A stretch of DNA of 64,000 nucleotides from assembly GCA_001800135.1 (NCBI GenBank), contig MGUU01000025.1, positions 1-64,000 of the forward strand. Reading direction: 5' to 3'. Within the stretch, counting starts at the first letter, position 1. The number at the start of each line of letters is the position of its first letter. This stretch comes from Elusimicrobia bacterium RIFCSPLOWO2_02_FULL_39_32 (GTDB lineage: Bacteria; Elusimicrobiota; Elusimicrobia; 2-02-FULL-39-32). This document shows, one piece after another, positions 44,066-52,864 of this stretch. The notes below the pieces were generated by a model. That model searched no databases. It was not told where the DNA came from and was given only the letters and a program-made list of their open reading frames with translations. Both the position numbers and the translations under genes were made by a program.

Positions 44066-44225
44066 ATTCTCCTCACTTTTAATGTCATATAGTTACATAT
44101 TTTTGACGCTGACATTCTGGTTAAAGCTGTCGGCTTTCTTTACTGCCAATGAACATATTATTTTAGAATTTCTTAAGATAATAATGCAATAGCCTATAAC
44201 AAAACTTCTTAAAAATCATTCATCT

Positions 44226-45563
44226 TTAACCCAAAACAAAACTAATCATAAATAGAATTGAGCTTGCATACATAAAGAACGAGACCTCTTTTGCCTTGTT
44301 CTGAAAAATTTTAATCAGCGTAAAGGAAATGAAGCCAAAACCAATGCCATGAGAAATGGAAAAAGTAAGCGGCATGCCTACCAAAGTTACAAAAGCTGGA
44401 AAACCCTCTTCAAGCTCGCTCCATCGAATATCTGCAATTAACTGCATCATCAGAAAACCAACCAAGATCAAGGCAGGCGCAGTCACTGGATTTAAGTACC
44501 CCATCTCAGTTGGCACGCCGCCTCCAATCATCTGAACAAGAGGGGTAAAAAATGGGGCTATAAAAAAACAGATAGCCACCACAATGCTGGATAGACCTGT
44601 GCGCGCTCCTTCTGCAATGCCGCTGGCTGATTCTATATAAGCTGTAACAGAACTTGCAGAAAAAAGACCGCCTAAGACCGCTCCAAAAGAATCTACTAGG
44701 AGCACGCGTTGGAGCCTTGGAACTTTCCCTTCTTGAGTTAGAAATCCCCCTTGTTCAGCCAGAGCAATGGTAGTCCCCATGGTGTCAAAAAAATCCATCA
44801 TAAAAAAGGAAAAAATTATAGGAGCTAAACTCCAAGTTAAAGCTGAACGAATATCACACTGAAAAAAGGTGGATGGAAATGAGGGCAAAGAAATAAAGTG
44901 AGAAGGTTTATTCAATAATTGAAAAATAAAAGCTGTTCCAGCTGTTACAATCATTCCAAAAAGCAAAGCGCCGCGAACTTTTTTTAAAAGAAGCGCCACG
45001 GAAATCAGTAAACCTAACACTGAGAGCCAAACTGCTGGTTCCTTAAAATTTCCTATGGTTACAAAAGTTGCAGAATGAGAAACCACAAAACCAGCGTCTT
45101 TAAGGCCAATAAAAGCAATAAACAGTCCAATGCCGCTGCCAATGGCTCGTTTAAGTGAAAAAGGAATTGCATCCATCACCTTTTCGCGTATATTTGTCAA
45201 AACTAACCCGGTTACAAGCAAACCTTCTACAACAATCACGCCCATTGCTGTTTGCCATGGCACATTCATTCCCAGCACAATATTATAAGTTAGAGCTGCG
45301 TTTAATCCCATTCCAGAAGCCAAAGCAATCGGATAATTCGTCCACAGACCCATCAGTAATGTTATAAGTCCAGCGGACCATGCAGTGGCTGTGACAGTTG
45401 CTTCAAAAGGAATGCCGGCTTTTGACAAAAGCGCTGGGTTCACAAAAATAATGTAGGACATGGTCATAAAAGTTGTTAGACCGCCAACAATTTCTGTGCG
45501 CAGGTTAGTATGATTTTGAGATAATGCAAAAAAACGCTCGCAGGAAGATTTTAAAGAAAACAT
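44226..45563 (-). CDS. NCS2-family purine permease (AzgA/GhxP-like)
   Basis: The 445-residue membrane protein has about 13 helices. Family segments are EIVGGLTTFMTMSYIIFVNPALLSKAGIPFEATVTAT, GMGLNAALTYN, DFFDTMGTTIALAEQGG and SSVTAYIESASGIAEGARTGLSSIVVA. These fit the adenine/guanine/hypoxanthine branch of NCS2. It imports purine bases with protons. No purine riboswitch is visible in the 78 nt upstream. It is divergent from the receiver-domain gene. Confidence 0.92.
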   Translation of the reverse strand: MFSLKSSCERFFALSQNHTNLRTEIVGGLTTFMTMSYIIFVNPALLSKAGIPFEATVTATAWSAGLITLLMGLWTNYPIALASGMGLNAALTYNIVLGMNVPWQTAMGVIVVEGLLVTGLVLTNIREKVMDAIPFSLKRAIGSGIGLFIAFIGLKDAGFVVSHSATFVTIGNFKEPAVWLSVLGLLISVALLLKKVRGALLFGMIVTAGTAFIFQLLNKPSHFISLPSFPSTFFQCDIRSALTWSLAPIIFSFFMMDFFDTMGTTIALAEQGGFLTQEGKVPRLQRVLLVDSFGAVLGGLFSASSVTAYIESASGIAEGARTGLSSIVVAICFFIAPFFTPLVQMIGGGVPTEMGYLNPVTAPALILVGFLMMQLIADIRWSELEEGFPAFVTLVGMPLTFSISHGIGFGFISFTLIKIFQNKAKEVSFFMYASSILFMISFVLG

Positions 45564-45641
45564 AAAACTAATAGATCAATTTTTTTCTAATCATTTTAAA
45601 AAAGTACAATATATCTTATATTATAATCTTATATAATTTAA

Positions 45642-46007
45642 ATGGAAAAACAGAAAAAAATCATTTTAGTTGAAACGAATCTTTTCTTCTCGCTAAAAAT
45701 TACAGCCCCCTTAAAACAGCTGGGTTATACTGTAGAGATTAATTACAGTTTTGAAGAAATAAAAAATAAAACTGGAATATGCGCTATCATCATTGATCTC
45801 TGCGCAAAAGATTTGAATCCGATAGAAATCATCAAAAAACTTAAAAACTCAGCTGAAACAGAATTAATTCCAATCATTGGATTTTGCGGCCACAGTAAAC
45901 AGACCCTAATGGAAAGCGCCCGTCTTTCAGGATGCAGCATTGTGACAACCAATGCTAAAATCACCTCTTGTATTGCGGAAGTACTAGCCGCAATAGAACT
46001 AAAATGA
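45642..46007 (+). CDS. degenerate response-regulator receiver domain protein
   Basis: The 121 residues have the size and alternation of a stand-alone receiver. IIIDLCAKDLNPIEIIKKLK keeps the phospho-acceptor aspartate position, but the N-terminal acidic pair is reduced to VET and the conserved lysine region reads VTTNAKIT in place of xxKP. Phosphorylation is therefore doubtful; a structural or pseudo-receiver role is possible. It is followed with a 4-nt overlap by a small cysteine protein and then hemW. A TATAAT box (45622-45627) lies 14 nt upstream. Confidence 0.7.
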   Translation: MEKQKKIILVETNLFFSLKITAPLKQLGYTVEINYSFEEIKNKTGICAIIIDLCAKDLNPIEIIKKLKNSAETELIPIIGFCGHSKQTLMESARLSGCSIVTTNAKITSCIAEVLAAIELK

Positions 46008-46180
46008 TTGAAAAAATCTTTAAAAATGGGTTGTGCGGTTTCTGCGAAAACACAAAGCTAATCAAAAATGAAAGAGGGAGTGTTTTTATATTGTGTTCCC
46101 TCTCAAAAACAAATTCCCGATTCCGAAAATATCCTCCTCAACCTGTATCTAAATGCGATGGATTTAATCGCAAAACCTGA
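46004..46180 (+). CDS. 58-residue four-cysteine (zinc-ribbon-like) miniprotein
   Basis: The ATG overlaps the receiver-gene stop (ATGA). The 58 residues have C11 and C14 (LCGFC), C31 (FILCSLS) and C51 (VSKCDGF), with the SRFRKYPPQPV block between. The pattern resembles small conserved hypothetical proteins of environmental phyla with CxxC, C and C spacing, which may bind zinc. Its 3' end overlaps the true start of hemW by 23 nt, so the three genes are translationally coupled. Function unknown. Confidence 0.65.
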   Translation: MIEKIFKNGLCGFCENTKLIKNERGSVFILCSLSKTNSRFRKYPPQPVSKCDGFNRKT

Positions 46181-47291
46181 CCCCTCAGGGTTATATATCC
46201 ATATCCCTTTTTGCCAAGTAAAGTGCAGGTACTGCGCTTTTGCTGTTTTTCCAGGTCTTCTTAAACAAATCGCCCGATACCTTGAGGCTCTAAATAAAGA
46301 AATGCTTTTCTATCAGAATCGCGCCATTGACACCATTTATTTTGGCGGTGGCACCCCCTCAATTTTATCTCCAGAAAATTGGAATGGGATTATGAAAAAT
46401 ATTAAATCCCGCTTTATCCTTCAAGACAACATGGAAATTACCATTGAGTGCAATCCGGAAAACATCAGCTCTGAATTAGTTCAATCTTACTGTGAAGAAG
46501 GAGTGACCCGACTCAGCTTAGGATTACAAACTTCTGATGAAGCTCTTCTTAAAAAAATTGGCAGAACTCATTCTTGGATCAATTTTTTAAAAGCCTATTC
46601 CCTGTGCCGAAACTCAAAGTTAAGTAATTTAAATGTGGATCTGATCTTTGGGTTACCCGGTCAAACCATGGAAAATTGGAAACAGACTCTTAAAAAAGTG
46701 TTGGATTTGCGCCCAGAACATCTTTCCATGTACCCTCTAGATATTGAAAATAAATCCGCTTTTTATTTTGACGGTGTGCAGGCGGATCAAGAGCTGCAAG
46801 CAGATATGTATGAATGGACTTCGGAACAAACCGCTCTTGCGGGGTATGAACATTATGAAATATTCAGTTATTCATTGCCAGACTATCAATGCCGTCACAA
46901 TCTCAAATATTGGAAAAATGATCCCTGTATTGGCATTGGAGTTTCTGCGGCCGGCTATGATGGAACTCAACGCACTCAAAACACAGACCGGTTTTGGAAT
47001 TACATTGAAACTTTAGAATCTGGTAAATCGCCCATCATAAATGTTGAAAGTCTTGGATCCACAGATCGGTTACGGGAAAAAATGATGCTGGGTTTAAGAA
47101 TGAAGGAAGGGCTCTTTTTTACAGAAGAAATGAATTCTAAGTTTGGCCCTGTTCTAAAAAAACTTATTACAGAAGGAATTCTTCAAATTGCGCGGGATAA
47201 TAAAGAAACCCAGCGCATTGTATCGTCCCAAAAAGGCTGGCTATTATCCAACACTATTTACAGGGAACTTCTTATAGGAAACGAGCTTTGA
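46158..47291 (+). CDS. hemW: HemW-like radical SAM protein (heme chaperone)
   Basis: Start taken at ATG 46158. An earlier ATG at 46068 would add 30 residues that overlay the upstream miniprotein and have no family likeness. The radical SAM cluster motif CQVKCRYCAF is CxxxCxxC, followed by IYFGGGTPSIL and ITIECNPENIS. The C-terminal HemN_C-type domain lies near the end. HemW proteins bind heme for insertion and are often misnamed coproporphyrinogen oxidase; the CxxxCxxC without the extra cysteine fits HemW. It overlaps the maf gene by 4 nt. Confidence 0.9.
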   Translation: MDLIAKPDPSGLYIHIPFCQVKCRYCAFAVFPGLLKQIARYLEALNKEMLFYQNRAIDTIYFGGGTPSILSPENWNGIMKNIKSRFILQDNMEITIECNPENISSELVQSYCEEGVTRLSLGLQTSDEALLKKIGRTHSWINFLKAYSLCRNSKLSNLNVDLIFGLPGQTMENWKQTLKKVLDLRPEHLSMYPLDIENKSAFYFDGVQADQELQADMYEWTSEQTALAGYEHYEIFSYSLPDYQCRHNLKYWKNDPCIGIGVSAAGYDGTQRTQNTDRFWNYIETLESGKSPIINVESLGSTDRLREKMMLGLRMKEGLFFTEEMNSKFGPVLKKLITEGILQIARDNKETQRIVSSQKGWLLSNTIYRELLIGNEL

Positions 47292-47881
47292 TATTAATTT
47301 TAGCTTCTGCCTCCCCTCAAAGAAGGAAACTTCTGAGTAAAGCCGGTTTCCGTTTCTCAATTTATCCTGCCCGCGTTCAAGAAACAGATGCAGACACCAT
47401 CCATTATAAACAGGCGCAAAAACTTGTGCAAAACCTGGCAGTTAAAAAAGCCATGGCAATAGCGAAAAAATTTAAAAACAAAAATTGCGTAATTCTTGGG
47501 GCGGACACCTTAGTGATTTGTAACAAAAAAATATTGGGAAAACCAAAAAATACCGCTCATGCGCGCTGCATGCTGGAGAGCTTATCCAATCGCTGGCAAA
47601 CTGTAATGACCGGTCTTTGCCTAATAAAAAATCCGGAATCAAAAATGAAAACCGCTTGCGCTAAAACAAAAATTCTTTTTCATCAAATGGATTCAAAAAC
47701 TATTTCCCGCCACGCTCAAAAAAATTTGGATAAATCCGGTTCTTATGCGATTCAAAAAATGAATGATCGGCTAATAAAACATATAAAAGGGGATCTGGAT
47801 AATGTGATTGGGCTTCCCATCCGCGTCTTCAAGCAGGTTCTAAAAAAAATGAAAATTAACCCTAATAACTTCAAAAAATAA
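47288..47881 (+). CDS. maf: Maf-like nucleotide pyrophosphatase
   Basis: Starts with TTG inside the hemW stop. ILASASPQRRKLLSKAGF is the Maf entry motif, followed by KAMAIAKKF, ILGADTLVICNKKILGKP and the closing GSYAIQ...DNVIGLPI (SYxI/QG-like region). Maf proteins hydrolyse non-canonical or canonical nucleoside triphosphates and affect division. Length (197) is normal. Confidence 0.92.
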   Translation: MILILASASPQRRKLLSKAGFRFSIYPARVQETDADTIHYKQAQKLVQNLAVKKAMAIAKKFKNKNCVILGADTLVICNKKILGKPKNTAHARCMLESLSNRWQTVMTGLCLIKNPESKMKTACAKTKILFHQMDSKTISRHAQKNLDKSGSYAIQKMNDRLIKHIKGDLDNVIGLPIRVFKQVLKKMKINPNNFKK

Positions 47882-47913
47882 ATCGTAGAACTGTTTGTTG
47901 TATCTTAAGATAG

Positions 47914-49092
47914 TTAAACTACCTGGCCTGCGGTAAATCCCGAAGCCCATGCCCATTGAAAATTGTATCCTCCCAAATGACCTGTAACATCCATCACTTC
48001 TCCCACAAAATATAGCGCCGGTACTTTTTTGCATTCCATTGTTTGGGATGAAAATTCTTTTGTATCCACTCCTCCTCTGGTCACTTCTGCCTTCTCATAC
48101 CCTTCTGTTCCATTGGGATTCACCTGCCAGCGGTGCAGGTGGTCGGAAATTTCTTTTAGATCTTTGCCGGTGCAATGGCTAAACGGTTTGGCAGGAACGT
48201 TTTGTTTGCACCAGTTCTGAACAAAACGGCGCGGCAGGTGTTTAGACAGCGCCCTAACAAGATCAATCCCGCGACTGCGCGCTTCCACACATTCGTCCAT
48301 CACATCTTTCCCGGGCAAAAGATCAATAAAGATGGGGTGCCCATTTTGCCAATAGGTGGAAATTTGCAGGATGGCTGGGCCGCTCAATCCTTTGTGCGTA
48401 AAAAGTATATTTTCCTGAAATTCCTGATTGCCGCAGCGGACAATTGCATCTAAAGAAACACCGGCTAATTCATTATAAATTTTAGAATCTTGGGCGTTCC
48501 ATGTAAATGGGACCAAAGCCGGCCTCATGGGAACTACGCTAAGACCAAAATGTTTTGCTATTTCGTATCCGAATGGGGTTGCTCCCATTTTAGGAATTGA
48601 TAGTCCTCCAGTTGCGATCACAAGAGACTGTGATTTTAAAACGCCATAATCTGTGTGAATCTTAAAATGATTATTTCTCTCAATTTTGGAGACACTGCAG
48701 TTCACTCGAATTTCCACTTTAGCAACTTTGCATTCTTCCTCGAGCAAATGGATAATTTTATCGGAATTTTGATCGCAGAATAGTTGCCCCAGCTTTTTTT
48801 CATGATAAGCGATGCCGTGTTTTTCAACCAGAGAGATAAAATCTTGCGGGGTAAAGCGCGCCAATGCGGACTTGCAAAAGTGGGGGTTCTCTGATATAAA
48901 ATTGCGCGGGGAGGCATCCCGATTTGTGAAGTTACACCTGCCTCCCCCTGAAATAAGAATTTTCTTGCCAATTTTTTCTGACCTTTCCAAAACTAGAGTT
49001 GAACGGCCCCTCTTGCCCGCTTCAATAGCGCACATTAAACCGGCCGCTCCGCCGCCAATCACGATCACATCTTTATCTAAAATCATTGCCAT
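47914..49092 (-). CDS. HI0933-family FAD-dependent oxidoreductase (YhiN-like)
   Basis: The 392-residue flavoprotein begins with the dinucleotide fold VIVIGGGAAGLMCAIEAGKRG, continues with KKILISGGGRCNFTN and GQLFCDQNSDKII, and ends VTRGGVDTKEFSSQTMECKKVPALYFVGEVMDVTGHLGGYNFQWAWASG, the HI0933 signature. The substrate is unknown; some members are annotated aminoacetone oxidase. It is convergent with maf, with a gap of 32 nt. Confidence 0.9.
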   Translation of the reverse strand: MAMILDKDVIVIGGGAAGLMCAIEAGKRGRSTLVLERSEKIGKKILISGGGRCNFTNRDASPRNFISENPHFCKSALARFTPQDFISLVEKHGIAYHEKKLGQLFCDQNSDKIIHLLEEECKVAKVEIRVNCSVSKIERNNHFKIHTDYGVLKSQSLVIATGGLSIPKMGATPFGYEIAKHFGLSVVPMRPALVPFTWNAQDSKIYNELAGVSLDAIVRCGNQEFQENILFTHKGLSGPAILQISTYWQNGHPIFIDLLPGKDVMDECVEARSRGIDLVRALSKHLPRRFVQNWCKQNVPAKPFSHCTGKDLKEISDHLHRWQVNPNGTEGYEKAEVTRGGVDTKEFSSQTMECKKVPALYFVGEVMDVTGHLGGYNFQWAWASGFTAGQVV

Positions 49093-49159
49093 ATAAATTC
49101 TACTTTATATGCTATATTATTTCATGTAACATTATGTTATTTAAAATAGGAGAAACCTA

Positions 49160-49783
49160 ATGAAAATTAAAAATTTAGCGTTGCTATTGGCAGGGACATT
49201 GTACTTCAACGTTTTCTCCAGTTCTCAAATCATGGCAGCAAGCAAAAATAATAGGATACTTGTAGCTGTGATACCGTTTACCTACAAAGCTGAAAATCCA
49301 AAGTATGCAGGCATAGAAGAAGGATTAGCGCAAGCTGTGTCATCAGAATTAGTCAAAAAAAAAGTTTTTAGAATTATTGAAAGAGAGCGGGTTGACACTC
49401 TGCTTAAAGAAATAAAGTACCAGCAAATGGGCATAGTCAATCCTGAAACCGCGCTTCAATTAGGAAAACATTTAGGCGCTCAAGCCTATCTTTTGGGTTC
49501 AGTAGTTTCGGTTTCCGTTAGGGATGAATGGCGCAGCGTAAAGTTTGCTGAAAAAACAGTGCGTTTTGTGGAAGTTGAAGCAGAGGTAAAAATCGTGGAT
49601 ATTCAAACTGGCGAGGTGTTAGGCTCTGGCAGAGCTATTGGAAAGTCGAAAACTGCTGAAAAACATGCGTTTGGCGGAAAAATCGGCGATTTAGCAACCA
49701 TTCAATCCATGACCCAAAAAGCTGTACAAAATCTTTCAGAAAAACTTTCCAAGGATTTGGTGAAAACCTATAAAAGCGAATAA
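49160..49783 (+). CDS. CsgG/HfaB-like exported protein
   Basis: A signal peptide (NLALLLAGTLYFNVFSSSQIMA) precedes a CsgG-type domain: LVAVIPFTYKAENPKYAGIEEGLAQAVSSELVKKKVFRIIERERVDTLLKEIKYQQMGIV and LGAQAYLLGSVVSVS, then a membrane-spanning-like AEVKIVDIQTGEVLGSGRA strand set. No lipobox cysteine is seen, unlike CsgG itself. It may act as an outer-membrane secretion pore or periplasmic sensor. A TAACAT-T-ATGTTA palindrome (49127-49139) lies in its leader. It leads the cluster with a beta-barrel and a caspase lipoprotein. Confidence 0.82.
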   Translation: MKIKNLALLLAGTLYFNVFSSSQIMAASKNNRILVAVIPFTYKAENPKYAGIEEGLAQAVSSELVKKKVFRIIERERVDTLLKEIKYQQMGIVNPETALQLGKHLGAQAYLLGSVVSVSVRDEWRSVKFAEKTVRFVEVEAEVKIVDIQTGEVLGSGRAIGKSKTAEKHAFGGKIGDLATIQSMTQKAVQNLSEKLSKDLVKTYKSE

Positions 49784-49826
49784 AATAATTCTAGAAACCT
49801 TTAAATAAATAGAGGGGGTGCTTCAG

Positions 49827-50615
49827 ATGAGAATTCAAAGAATAAGATGGATATTTATAGCAATCATAATGACCAGTCTTGGGTTTGCGCAATGGATTCA
49901 AGCGGAGGATCGCCGCACCGATGTTCCAAATGGGTTTTTTAACATGGTGGTAGGTTTTACTTCTGTCAGCAATACGAATGTAACAATAAGCGGCAATAAA
50001 GCTAGTTGGGTGGGTTTAAGCGGAAATGATTTTTCCGTTGATCTTAAGGAAATGAAACAGCAAAACAATATTTGGGGAGGTTTTGCTTTGGGCTACTGGT
50101 TTAAACAAGCCCCTTTGTCTTTTGGCATTTCAGGCGCAATGGATTTTTATCCGGCGATTATTAGCGAGCAGACAAAACAAAACGTATCCTATGTTGTAGA
50201 AGGCAAACCTGGAACTTTCACTTCATTTACAAAGTACCGCACCCGAGTCACTCAAATTGTTCCTGCATTCAATATCATTGTGGGACTACCCCTTAAATTT
50301 GTTCGCGTTTATGCTGGAGGAGGTCCTGGAATATTCTATTCCCTTTACTCCTTTACAGTTAAAAATAGCGCGGGCAAAGAACTTGGGCAAGTAACTGCAA
50401 TGGATACAAAGATTGGTCTTAACGCATTTGCTGGAGCAGAATTTTTTATTACCAGACGCGTTTCTGCCTTTGTGGAAGGAAAATATTCTCAAGTGAATGA
50501 TTTAACATTTCAGCCGGATAAAAGCGATCCTTTGGTTGCCGGCAGAATTGTCCGCGATGAATATGACAGCATTAAAACACAAAGAGCAGGGGTAGGGATT
50601 TCCATACATTTTTAA
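49827..50615 (+). CDS. outer-membrane beta-barrel protein
   Basis: Start taken at ATG 49827 because AGAGGGGG lies 8 nt upstream; a GTG at 49818 falls on that site. A signal peptide (WIFIAIIMTSLGFAQWIQA) is followed by alternating strands of an OmpW/OmpA-like eight-strand barrel: WGGFALGYWFKQAPLSFGISGAMDFYP, VYAGGGPGIFYSLY, LNAFAGAEFFITRRVSAFVEGKYSQV and a terminal phenylalanine (GISIHF). No specific ligand can be named. It sits between the CsgG-like and caspase genes. Confidence 0.8.
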   Translation: MRIQRIRWIFIAIIMTSLGFAQWIQAEDRRTDVPNGFFNMVVGFTSVSNTNVTISGNKASWVGLSGNDFSVDLKEMKQQNNIWGGFALGYWFKQAPLSFGISGAMDFYPAIISEQTKQNVSYVVEGKPGTFTSFTKYRTRVTQIVPAFNIIVGLPLKFVRVYAGGGPGIFYSLYSFTVKNSAGKELGQVTAMDTKIGLNAFAGAEFFITRRVSAFVEGKYSQVNDLTFQPDKSDPLVAGRIVRDEYDSIKTQRAGVGISIHF

Positions 50616-50669
50616 ACCGAACATCGCGCTTATAAAAATGAAAGTTTCGAGTTAAAGGGAGGACTGCTT

Positions 50670-52019
50670 TTGTCTAATTTTAATTTAGGAATTATTCTCC
50701 TTTTTTTAACCGGTTGCGCGCCTGCCGGTTTTGTGGAGACAACTGCAAATGTCATTGATGAAATGACCGCTTTTCGTTACGCTAGAAAACTGAACACGCG
50801 TGAGGCATGGGAAGACTTCATCCGCAGGTATCCAGAGAGTAGAAAAGCTAAACAAGCCCAACAGTGGGTGAGAATGATGCCCGACCAAACTTCTTCTTCA
50901 ACCTACCTTCAGGAAGAAATCCGCAAAGCTGAGCAAGAAAGAATTGAGAAAGAGAGAGCAGCGCAAGAACTAAAAAACAAAGAGGAAGAGACAAAACTTT
51001 TAGAGGAGCAAACAAAAGCTGAAAGAGATGTAAATCAGATGGAGATAGAGACGATGCAACAATCGGCTGAACTGAAGAATTCTATTTTGCTGGCTGAACT
51101 AAAAAAGCGTGAAGAAGAATTAAATCGAAGGGAAGAAGAACTTAAGAAAAAAGAGGCAGAGCTTGCGCAAGGGATTGTCTCTGATCATCTTAAATTGTCT
51201 GAAGATATTGATGTGGTTCCAAGAGGGGGTCTGCCTCAACATGAAGAAAATTTTGCGATTGTGATTGGAATTGAAAAATACCGAGACATTCAAACCCCTG
51301 CAGATCATGCAGAAAAAGATGCGCGCACCATGCTGCTTTATTTAAGGGATTTCTTGGGTTTTCCTGAGCAAAATATTAAATTTTTAGGGAATGACCGGGC
51401 CACGCGCTCAGATTTTTCCAAAGAAATTGAACTTTGGCTGCCTTTAGTCGCAACAAACGAATCTAAAATTTTTCTTTATTTTTCAGGTCACGGCTCTCCT
51501 GATCCAAAAAGCGAAGAGGCATATTTACTTCCTTACGATGGAGATCCAAGAGCTCTTGAGATTACCGCTTACCCTTTAAAACGGCTTTATGAAAAAATGA
51601 ATGAGCTGCCAGCTAAAGAAATAGTGATTGCGTTGGATAGCTGCTTTTCTGGCGCTGGCGGAAGATCTGTTCTGGCTCAAGGAGCAAGGCCCCTTATAAC
51701 AAAAATTGAAACTGGAGGAGTATCGCCGGCAGGGAATCTAGTAGTGTTTACTGCGGCATCAGGCTCAGAAATTACTGGAAGCCATGAAGATCAGAAACAC
51801 GGACTTTTTACTTATTTCTTTTTAAAAGGGCTAAGAGGAGATGCTGACACTGACCATGACGATTGGGTTTCAATTCAAGAAGAGTATGCTTATCTTAAAA
51901 AAAATGTTGCTGTATCAGCGCGGCGCAATCTTAGAGATCAAAACCCCCAATTATTTCCGGATATCGCATCCCTTGGCGAAAAAGCAATGCAAATAAAATT
52001 GTCTAAACCGCAAAAATAG
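50670..52019 (+). CDS. caspase-like (peptidase C14) lipoprotein with coiled coil
   Basis: Starts with TTG at 50670 after GGGAGG. A lipoprotein signal with LFLTGC (C16) is followed by a Glu/Lys-rich coiled coil (residues ~80-170) and a caspase domain (~190-430). The catalytic dyad is H274 in FSGHGS and C325 in LDSCFSGAGGR. The S1-pocket region and later TAASGSEITGSHEDQKHGLFTYFFLKGLRG are of the C14 type. Active-site residues are intact. The target is unknown. Lipidation puts the caspase in the envelope, not the cytosol, which is unusual for bacterial caspase homologues. Confidence 0.9.
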   Translation: MSNFNLGIILLFLTGCAPAGFVETTANVIDEMTAFRYARKLNTREAWEDFIRRYPESRKAKQAQQWVRMMPDQTSSSTYLQEEIRKAEQERIEKERAAQELKNKEEETKLLEEQTKAERDVNQMEIETMQQSAELKNSILLAELKKREEELNRREEELKKKEAELAQGIVSDHLKLSEDIDVVPRGGLPQHEENFAIVIGIEKYRDIQTPADHAEKDARTMLLYLRDFLGFPEQNIKFLGNDRATRSDFSKEIELWLPLVATNESKIFLYFSGHGSPDPKSEEAYLLPYDGDPRALEITAYPLKRLYEKMNELPAKEIVIALDSCFSGAGGRSVLAQGARPLITKIETGGVSPAGNLVVFTAASGSEITGSHEDQKHGLFTYFFLKGLRGDADTDHDDWVSIQEEYAYLKKNVAVSARRNLRDQNPQLFPDIASLGEKAMQIKLSKPQK

Positions 52020-52086
52020 ATGTCGGGATCTTTCCCTTGATTTTGTGAACAACAGAATAAGTCCAATGGTTTAATTTTTTTATTGA

Positions 52087-52674
52087 CTAGGGGGTCCTCA
52101 TTTTTTTAAGCAGGCGTGAGATTTTCTCAAAAATGCCGGGTTCAAACTCATTTAGAAGTTCTCGGTCCATTCTTTTTAAACGGACAAAAGCGTCTTGTTC
52201 AGCTTTCTTGTACTTTCTGCGAAACTGGTCTTCAAAATCTGACAAAATTCCAAGCATCACTTCACAGTACTGTTGGAGTAGTTCCATATTGCTCTTAGGC
52301 GGGATGGATCGCCCCAAGGCTCGGTAATCATCTTTTAAAGATTTTATAATATCTAAAAGTTTCTCTTTTGTTTGGGAATCATCCAAAGTTTTATCTAGCG
52401 TTTTTAAGTCAGATTTAATTTTAGATCTGATGGAATGAAAATCCAAACCTTCTCGGATATCCGTTCTTGCAGCAAGAGGGGATATCCGAGATTTTGGCGC
52501 GCACGCGGTAATGCTGATTACAAGAAGGAGCAGGAAGAGCACGGTTGAATTTGGAATGCGCATTCCCTTCGGCATAGAATTTTTACTGCGCGATCTCCCT
52601 TTTGATTTCTTTGCTGAGATTATGCCTGTGATCGTTCTTACTTCCGGAAGCAGTTTATCTCTGTGCGGCTTCAT
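52087..52674 (-). CDS. small lipoprotein of unknown function
   Basis: The longest frame has 195 residues, but the lipoprotein signal (MRIPNSTVLFLLLLVISITAC) begins within it, so the true start is likely the ATG at 52575 or 52563. No convincing ribosome site decides between them. The mature part is helical (SKIKSDLKTLDKTLDDSQTKEKLLDIIKSLKDDYRALG, ending EFEPGIFEKISRLLKKM). No family is recognised. It is convergent with the caspase gene. Confidence 0.6.
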   Translation of the reverse strand: MKPHRDKLLPEVRTITGIISAKKSKGRSRSKNSMPKGMRIPNSTVLFLLLLVISITACAPKSRISPLAARTDIREGLDFHSIRSKIKSDLKTLDKTLDDSQTKEKLLDIIKSLKDDYRALGRSIPPKSNMELLQQYCEVMLGILSDFEDQFRRKYKKAEQDAFVRLKRMDRELLNEFEPGIFEKISRLLKKMRTP

Positions 52675-52675
52675 G

Positions 52676-52860
52676 CTATTCTTGGTAATAGTCGCAATCC
52701 ATAGCTAAACAAACCTCCGCCTTTTTCAATTCCTTTCCCAAATAGGCCGCATGATCAAACCTTTTGAACCATCCCAGACCATGTTGATCGCTGTAATCAA
52801 AGACAGCAGTATAAATATCTTGGCTCCTGCGCCCGCGAAATTCTTTTAGAGTCGAAAGTC
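52676..52860 (-). pseudogene. open remnant without a start, similar to DUF4346-type proteins
   Basis: One minus-strand frame stays open for ~60 codons and reads LKEFRGRRSQDIY, then HGLGWFKRFDHAAYLGKELKKAEV. The HAAYLGKELKKAE block resembles the DUF4346 / MtrA-like family (HxAYLGREL.KAE). There is no start codon or ribosome site in the right place, and an in-frame stop closes it upstream. It is probably the tail of a decayed gene between the lipoprotein and hemerythrin genes. Confidence 0.35.
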
Positions 52861-52864
52861 TAGG

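Noticed and set aside
44066-44225. Sigma-54 promoter before the glutamine synthetase gene (TTGGCAG...AAGC)
   Set aside because: The GG-to-GC spacing is one base off, and the -12 element is poor; nothing else supports it.
45564-45641. Purine riboswitch before the NCS2 permease
   Set aside because: The divergent gap is only 78 nt, mostly A and T, with no three-way junction pattern.
46068-46157. Longer N-terminus for hemW starting at ATG 46068
   Set aside because: The 30 extra residues overlay the four-cysteine miniprotein in another frame and do not look like HemW; the ATG at 46158 puts the radical SAM motif at the usual distance.
49160-52019. Curli secretion or CBASS-type defence locus
   Set aside because: No curlin, CsgE/F or nucleotide cyclase gene is present; only CsgG-like and caspase domains are shared with such systems.
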